Positions 22,596-26,698 of a stretch of DNA of 26,698 nucleotides are shown in pieces. Origin of the DNA: UBA1149 sp963579235. GTDB lineage: Bacteria; Desulfobacterota; Binatia; UBA1149. The DNA is taken from contig CAUZFM010000036.1 in assembly GCA_963579235.1 (NCBI GenBank), positions 1-26,698 on the forward strand. Direction: 5' to 3'. The notes beneath the pieces were generated by a model. That model had not been told where the DNA came from. It did not search any database and saw only the letters and a program-made list of their open reading frames with translations. How positions within the stretch are numbered: position 1 is the first letter of the stretch; each line of letters begins with the position of its first letter. Made by a program: the position numbers and the translations under genes.

Positions 22596-24806
22596 TTGAC
22601 CACGCACAACCCACCCGCGAGCAGTAGCGCCAACATCGCCCTGCTCACCTTCAGCCTGGCCATCTTTACCCTGGCAACCCTTACCGCGTCCTGCTCGCTG
22701 CTGCCCGGGGCTCTACAGCCGGCGGGTTCGACAGTGGCAGACAGGAGCGGAGGCCCCCTGCCCGACTCCGAGCGAGCGGCGGCTCGCCACATTGCCGCCG
22801 TGACCCGCTCGATGAACGCGCAGCGCATAGCCGCGGCCGACTCCGAACCCTACAACTGGCTGGCTCACGGACGCAGCAACTCGGAGCAACGTTACTCTCC
22901 GCTGGCGCAGGTCAACCGTGACAACGTAGAGCGCCTGGGCCTGTCCTGGTCCTACGACACCATGACCACTCACGGGCTGGAGGCCAGCCCCATCGTTATA
23001 GACGGCGTGATGTATACAACCGGCGCGTGGAGCGTCGTGTACGCACTCGACGCGGCGACCGGGCGCGAGCTGTGGGTCTACGATCCCAAGGTGCCACGGC
23101 AGTGGAGCCGGCGCGGCTGCTGCGACGTCGTCAACCGCGGCGTGGCGGTATGGAAGGGTCGTGTATACCTGGGCACCTACGACGGCCGCCTGGTCGCGCT
23201 CGACGCGGTGACCGGCGAGGTGGACTGGGAGGTCAACACCATCGACCGCTCGCGCCCCTACACCATCACCGGCGCGCCGCGCGTCGTTAAGGGACGCGTT
23301 ATCATTGGCAACGGCGGCGCCGAGTTCGGCGTGCGTGGATATATAAGCGCCTACAGCGCGCGCACAGGCAAACTCGACTGGCGCTTTTACACAGTGCCGG
23401 GCGATCCTTCGCTGCCCTATGAACACCCCGAACTCGAAACGGCAGCCGGGACCTGGGACGTGGCGGGCAAGTGGTGGGAGACGGGCGGCGGCGGCACGGC
23501 CTGGGACTCGATGGCCTGGGACCCCGAACTCGACCTGCTCTACGTGGGCACGGGTAACGGCTCGCCCTGGAACCGCGCCAAGCGCAGCCCCGGCGGCGGC
23601 GACAACCTCTACCTGTCGTCCATACTCGCGCTCGATCCCGACACCGGCCGCCTGGCCTGGCACTACCAGACCACCCCCGGCGACACCTGGGATTACACCG
23701 CCACCCAGCACCTGCTGCTGGCCGAGCTCGAGCTGGACGGCCGCGAGCGCAAGGTCATCATGCAAGCTCCCAAGAATGGTTTTTTCTACGTGCTCGACCG
23801 CGCCACCGGTGAACTGCTGCGCGCCGACGCCTACGTGGAGACCACCTGGGCCACGCACGTGGACATGGTCACCGGCCGACCGGTGGAAGACCCCGAGTTT
23901 GGTTTCACCGACGACTGGAAACTGGTGAAGCCCGCACCCACCGGCGGCCACAACTGGCAACCGATGGCCTTCAGCCCCGACACCGGCCTGGTGTACATAC
24001 CGGCCATCGAGAACCCGGGGCTGTATCTCAACGAAGATGAATACCGCCACAGCCCCGGTGCCTGGAACCTGGGCATGGACCTCGGCCGCTACGCCGAAAT
24101 ACTCCACGAGGAGGGATTTACGCCGGTATCAAGCGGCTACCTCAAAGCCTGGGACCCCGTGGCCGGTCGCGAACGTTGGAGTGTTGAGCTGCCGAATTTC
24201 TGGAACGGAGGGGTGCTGGCCACGGCCGGCGGGCTGGTGTTCCAGGGCACTGGCGACGGACGCTTTGCCGCCTACGACGCCCAGGCCGGCCACAAGCTGT
24301 GGGAGGTGCCAGTGATGACCGGCATCATCGCGCCGCCGGTTAGCTACGCCGTTGACGGCGTGCAGTACGTGGCGGTGATGGCCGGCTGGGGTGGCGTGGG
24401 TGTGCCCAGCGGCGACGCGCGCAGTTCAATCGTGCCCGAGTACGGCAACGACGGTCGCCTGCTGGTGTTCCGGTTGGACGGGCCCGGACAGGTGGCCATT
24501 CCCGCCAGGCTCGACATATCGATACCCGAGCCACCGGCCATGGACTACGACCAGACCGATCTCGCCCTGGGATCGCGGCTGTACATGGAGCGCTGCAGTT
24601 TCTGCCACGGACCGCTGGGATTCAGCACTGGCGTGGTGCCCGACCTCAGGCGAATGGACGCCTCGGTGCACGAAATGTTCGGCGACGTGGTGTTGCGCGG
24701 CGCGCGTCTGGCCGGCGGCATGCCGACCTTTGCCGACGTACTCAGCGAGACCGACGTGCGCGCCATCCATGCCTACGTGATCGAGCAGGCCCGCACAACG
24801 CGCTGA
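22596..24806 (+). CDS. PQQ-dependent alcohol dehydrogenase with C-terminal heme c (quinohemoprotein)
   Basis: Oxidises an alcohol outside the cytoplasm, passing electrons from PQQ to its own heme c. With the TTG start (AGGGGAG 10 bases upstream) it has 736 residues. The hydrophobic signal (about 14-32) ends TAS-Cys33, a lipobox-like site, so it may be a lipoprotein. The eight-bladed propeller has repeated W-docking sequences (LDAATGRELW, LDPDTGRLAW). The vicinal Cys175-Cys176 pair, Glu243 in GGAEFGVRGY and GTGNGSPWN match PQQ/metal-site features. A cytochrome c domain has CSFCH (667-671) and the likely Met709 ligand in AGGMPTF. This is the type II layout. Metal choice and substrate cannot be read; terpenoid or other alcohols of the neighbouring pathway are possible. 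No PQQ synthesis genes are present. ATG at 22443 is a less likely start. Confidence 0.9.
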   Translation: MTTHNPPASSSANIALLTFSLAIFTLATLTASCSLLPGALQPAGSTVADRSGGPLPDSERAAARHIAAVTRSMNAQRIAAADSEPYNWLAHGRSNSEQRYSPLAQVNRDNVERLGLSWSYDTMTTHGLEASPIVIDGVMYTTGAWSVVYALDAATGRELWVYDPKVPRQWSRRGCCDVVNRGVAVWKGRVYLGTYDGRLVALDAVTGEVDWEVNTIDRSRPYTITGAPRVVKGRVIIGNGGAEFGVRGYISAYSARTGKLDWRFYTVPGDPSLPYEHPELETAAGTWDVAGKWWETGGGGTAWDSMAWDPELDLLYVGTGNGSPWNRAKRSPGGGDNLYLSSILALDPDTGRLAWHYQTTPGDTWDYTATQHLLLAELELDGRERKVIMQAPKNGFFYVLDRATGELLRADAYVETTWATHVDMVTGRPVEDPEFGFTDDWKLVKPAPTGGHNWQPMAFSPDTGLVYIPAIENPGLYLNEDEYRHSPGAWNLGMDLGRYAEILHEEGFTPVSSGYLKAWDPVAGRERWSVELPNFWNGGVLATAGGLVFQGTGDGRFAAYDAQAGHKLWEVPVMTGIIAPPVSYAVDGVQYVAVMAGWGGVGVPSGDARSSIVPEYGNDGRLLVFRLDGPGQVAIPARLDISIPEPPAMDYDQTDLALGSRLYMERCSFCHGPLGFSTGVVPDLRRMDASVHEMFGDVVLRGARLAGGMPTFADVLSETDVRAIHAYVIEQARTTR

Positions 24807-24816
24807 GCTTTCACGT

Positions 24817-24839
24817 GCGCGGCGGGATGGCCGCCACGC
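24817..24839. terminator. Hairpin between convergent genes
   Basis: GCG-c-GGCGG and CCGCC-a-CGC enclose a GATGG loop (24817-24839), giving an 8-base-pair stem with one mismatch. It lies in the 57-base gap between the ends of the PQQ dehydrogenase and the acyltransferase genes, the usual place for a bidirectional terminator. No T tract follows on either strand, so it is only a candidate. Confidence 0.35.
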
Positions 24840-24863
24840 CACGGCACCCACATTCCAGCTCGC

Positions 24864-25586
24864 TCAGTGCCGGCGACTGGGAGCGAGCTTGGACATGAGC
24901 CACTGGCGCACAGTGTTGGGACCGAGAAGGTCGCGCTCGTAGTAGTCGAGCAGGTCGTTGTATGGCACTTCACCGTTGAACAGGTCCTCGCGACGTCCAA
25001 AGCTACGCTCGGGGTCGAGCTCCTTCACGACCCGCGCCGGGTTGCCGGCCGCCACCGAGTTGGCCGGCACGTCGTGCGTAACCACCGCGCCAGCACCAAC
25101 GATGCTGTTCTCGCCTATGGTGACGCCCTTGCAAACGATGGAACTGTCGCCCAGCCACACGTTGTCTTCGAGCAGCACGCGCTCGCTCGCGCCGGGCGCG
25201 CTATTGCGATCGTAGAGATCGTGCCAGTCGGCGTCGGTTATGTAGCTCTTGCTCGCCAGCAGGCAGTTGCGGCCTATGGTCACGTTGCTGGCCGAGCCTA
25301 TGCGCACGCCCGGCAGCACCACAGTGTAGTCGCCTATGCTGATCGAACCGCTGCGCGCGCCGTCGGTCCACGCAGTCATGTGCACCACCTGGTCGGGTGT
25401 GCCCATCAGGTGCACGTACTTGCCCAGCCGTATATCGCTGCCGTTGATATCGAAGCAGCGCGGGTTGACGAACCAGCAGCCCTCACCCAACTCGTCGAAC
25501 TGGGGGTGCAGGAAGTGCTTGGCCCGCGCTTCGGCCAGCGTGAAGAGCAGCTTCTTAACCAGGTATGGCCTGCGGTCGTGTCTCAT
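24864..25586 (-). CDS. Hexapeptide-repeat (left-handed beta-helix) acyltransferase
   Basis: The 240-residue protein has hexapeptide repeats of the [LIV]-G-x4 kind from about 80 to 170 (SISIGDYTVVLPGVRIG, VTIGRNCLLAS, VLLEDNVWLGDSSIV, VTIGENSIVGAGAVV), ending AAGNPARVVKEL, the standard close of acetyltransferases of the maltose/galactoside/NodL kind. His122 in DADWHDLYD is the likely catalytic base. An N-terminal helical region (about 1-30) and a C-terminal tail (about 195-240) are extra. The frame is open to 25718 but the ATG at 25586 begins conserved-looking sequence; the leader beyond it is Pro/Thr-rich and overlaps the next gene upstream. It could modify a sugar, lipid or small molecule; the acceptor is unknown. 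Confidence 0.85.
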   Translation of the reverse strand: MRHDRRPYLVKKLLFTLAEARAKHFLHPQFDELGEGCWFVNPRCFDINGSDIRLGKYVHLMGTPDQVVHMTAWTDGARSGSISIGDYTVVLPGVRIGSASNVTIGRNCLLASKSYITDADWHDLYDRNSAPGASERVLLEDNVWLGDSSIVCKGVTIGENSIVGAGAVVTHDVPANSVAAGNPARVVKELDPERSFGRREDLFNGEVPYNDLLDYYERDLLGPNTVRQWLMSKLAPSRRH

Positions 25587-25608
25587 TGGCTTGGATTGAG
25601 GCGAAGCT

Positions 25609-26043
25609 TCAGTCGGCGGCTTGGTCGTTGGCCCGATCGTCGGCCAGAAAAAATTCGGTGGTCGAGGCAAACAACCACTGGCTGTCGAGCCCCGCCGCCC
25701 TGTCGCCGGAGATACCACTCTGCTCGGCTTTCATAACCATCTCCACGAAGCCGCTGCGCGATGGGTACTCCACCAGGCCCGCCGCGTCAAAACGTTCGCC
25801 GGTGTCGCCTATCACCACCTGGTCAACCTTCCCCATCCACAGAAAACGTCCGCCGCCCGATTCGACCAGGCGGCGCATGGACTCGGCGTAGCGCATGTAC
25901 GCAGCCTCGCCCGACTCCCCGTCAATGGCCTTGTCGCCCTCGGCATCGGCCTTGAACCTGAGCAGGTTGATCATGACCACGGGCGTGTCGCGGGTGTCAG
26001 CGAGTAGTTCGCCGAGCTGCTCGTCAGTAGGAATAATGGGCAT
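25609..26043 (-). CDS. DUF1330-type protein
   Basis: The ATG at 26043, with GGAG about 9 bases upstream, gives 144 residues. The sequence has VVMINLLRFK (about 22-31), an acidic insert, EAAYMRYAESMRRLVESGGGRFLWMGKV (in pieces, about 45-72), and LVEYPSRSGFVEMVM (about 88-102). These are the usual signatures of the DUF1330 ferredoxin-like dimeric alpha/beta-barrel family, whose role is not known. The frame is open far upstream, but that part is Arg-rich and overlaps the protease-like gene. It is followed after 22 bases by the acyltransferase gene and probably shares its transcript. Confidence 0.85.
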   Translation of the reverse strand: MPIIPTDEQLGELLADTRDTPVVMINLLRFKADAEGDKAIDGESGEAAYMRYAESMRRLVESGGGRFLWMGKVDQVVIGDTGERFDAAGLVEYPSRSGFVEMVMKAEQSGISGDRAAGLDSQWLFASTTEFFLADDRANDQAAD

Positions 26044-26147
26044 CGTGAAATCTCTCCTCGGGTAGGGCCAAGGGCCCCGGACGCCGGAGCCTACACGGCC
26101 GCCGCCACGGCGACAAGGGGTGCCGGAAGGTACGTCTTCCCGTTCGG

Positions 26148-26645
26148 CTATCGGCCTTCGACGTAGACCGTGCCGCGGGGCAGCTCTGCGCCGTGGGCAA
26201 CCCGCCAGGCCACAGGCAACTCGAGCGTGGCGGTGAGCAGCACGCCGACCGCCGCGAACGCCATCGCGACCTGTCCCGACAGCGCGTCGAGCGGCAGGCG
26301 GGTGACAAACAGCGCGATCATGGCCGCGCTGGCGACGAACCCGCCACAGCTCATCGCCATGAACTCGCACCGGCCGTTGCGCTCTCGGTCAAAGCCAAAC
26401 ATGAACAGCGCCGTTACGCGGCGCGCCGGGTAGACCACTGCGCCCGCCGCACGCGCGCCCAGGTAGTGCCCCCACTCGTGGGCTACCAAAGCGCACAGCC
26501 CGGCCATCACGCCCGCAGCGATCTGCATGGCTGTGCCCGCCGGGTCGGCCGAGGTGTGGCGGGTGGTAGGCTCTATGGTCCACGCGCCCAGCGTCGCCAG
26601 CAGCAGGAGCAGGTCACGAACGGCGATCTTTAACGGAAAGGTCAC
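26148..26645 (-). CDS. Small HExxH membrane metalloprotease-like protein (M50-like)
   Basis: The 165-residue protein has hydrophobic segments at about 8-23, 40-58, 95-115 and 122-142. The second contains the zinc motif HEWGHYLGARAAG (His56-Glu57-xx-His60), placed inside a membrane segment as in site-2-protease (M50) relatives. The second M50 ligand motif (LDG or NPDG) is not obvious, so it may be a degenerate or short member. GTG at 26645 is the start. It could process a membrane-bound regulator, but no partner anti-sigma gene is seen. It ends 104 bases before the DUF1330 gene. Confidence 0.65.
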   Translation of the reverse strand: MTFPLKIAVRDLLLLLATLGAWTIEPTTRHTSADPAGTAMQIAAGVMAGLCALVAHEWGHYLGARAAGAVVYPARRVTALFMFGFDRERNGRCEFMAMSCGGFVASAAMIALFVTRLPLDALSGQVAMAFAAVGVLLTATLELPVAWRVAHGAELPRGTVYVEGR

Positions 26646-26649
26646 GGCT

Positions 26650-26698
26650 CTACAGTATGACCAACTCGCTGTCGCCGTCCAACGGGTCGCCGTCCAGC
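26650..26698 (-). CDS. C-terminal tail of a gene entering from the right edge
   Basis: An open minus-strand frame of 15 codons reads LDGDPLDGDSELVIL and ends with TAG at 26650-26652, 4 bases before the GTG of the protease-like gene. The close spacing suggests an operon partner whose body lies outside the window. The acidic tail gives no family assignment. Confidence 0.4.
   Translation of the reverse strand, partial: LDGDPLDGDSELVIL

Noticed and set aside
22713..24107. Minus-strand open frame of 464 codons opposite the PQQ dehydrogenase
   Set aside because: It is a shadow of a well-supported quinoprotein gene, with low-complexity Gly/Val/His content.
26044..26370. Upstream extension of the DUF1330 frame
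   Set aside because: The added residues are Arg/Pro/Gly-rich and overlap the protease-like gene. The ATG at 26043 has its own GGAG.

Overview
The window looks like high-GC chromosomal DNA from a free-living aerobic bacterium. Several signs point to an uncultured lineage of the former Deltaproteobacteria, such as Binatota or Myxococcota relatives, but this is an impression from protein style and gene mix and not a phylogeny. The signs are a single-copy grpE-dnaK-dnaJ set, a recO with the form I associate with that group, two F420-type luciferase-like oxidoreductases, a PQQ alcohol dehydrogenase and many CoA-ester catabolic genes. I see no tRNA, rRNA, CRISPR array, insertion sequence or prophage gene.

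Region 1 (1-6381) is housekeeping. On the minus strand, in transcription order, lie grpE, dnaK, a strong intrinsic terminator, dnaJ, thiL and the start of larB, which runs off the left edge. recO diverges on the plus strand.

Region 2 (6382-7959, plus strand) is a two-gene unit: a Rieske oxygenase-like protein with its domains in the reverse of the usual order, translationally coupled to a small NTF2-fold protein.

Region 3 (7956-22338, minus strand) is a catabolic island of twelve genes. In transcription order: a MaoC hydratase and an LLM/F420 oxidoreductase; an acyl-CoA carboxylase operon (carboxyltransferase, biotin carboxylase/BCCP, AtuA-like protein, TetR regulator); a unit of metallo-beta-lactamase/Rieske fusion, alpha/beta hydrolase, double-hotdog dehydratase and a second LLM oxidoreductase; then a cytochrome P450 with a small membrane protein. 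Most neighbours overlap or lie within 70 bases. The enzyme set (hydroxylation, CoA-ester hydration, branched enoyl-CoA carboxylation, AtuA) resembles breakdown of isoprenoid, terpenoid or steroid side-chain compounds; the actual substrate is inferred. Three promoter regions carry repeated or palindromic elements overlapping plausible sigma-70 boxes. Two share a TGAC-N4-GTCA palindrome, suggesting one local repressor, perhaps the encoded TetR protein.

Region 4 (22339-26698) holds a plus-strand lipoprotein-like PQQ/heme c alcohol dehydrogenase divergent from the MaoC gene. On the minus strand follow a hexapeptide-repeat acyltransferase, a DUF1330 protein, a small HExxH membrane protease-like protein and a 15-codon tail of a gene entering from the right.

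The least ordinary content is the pair of proteins that both carry a Rieske domain at the C-terminus, the apparent operator families tying the island together, and a lysine-rich replacement segment in the carboxyltransferase.
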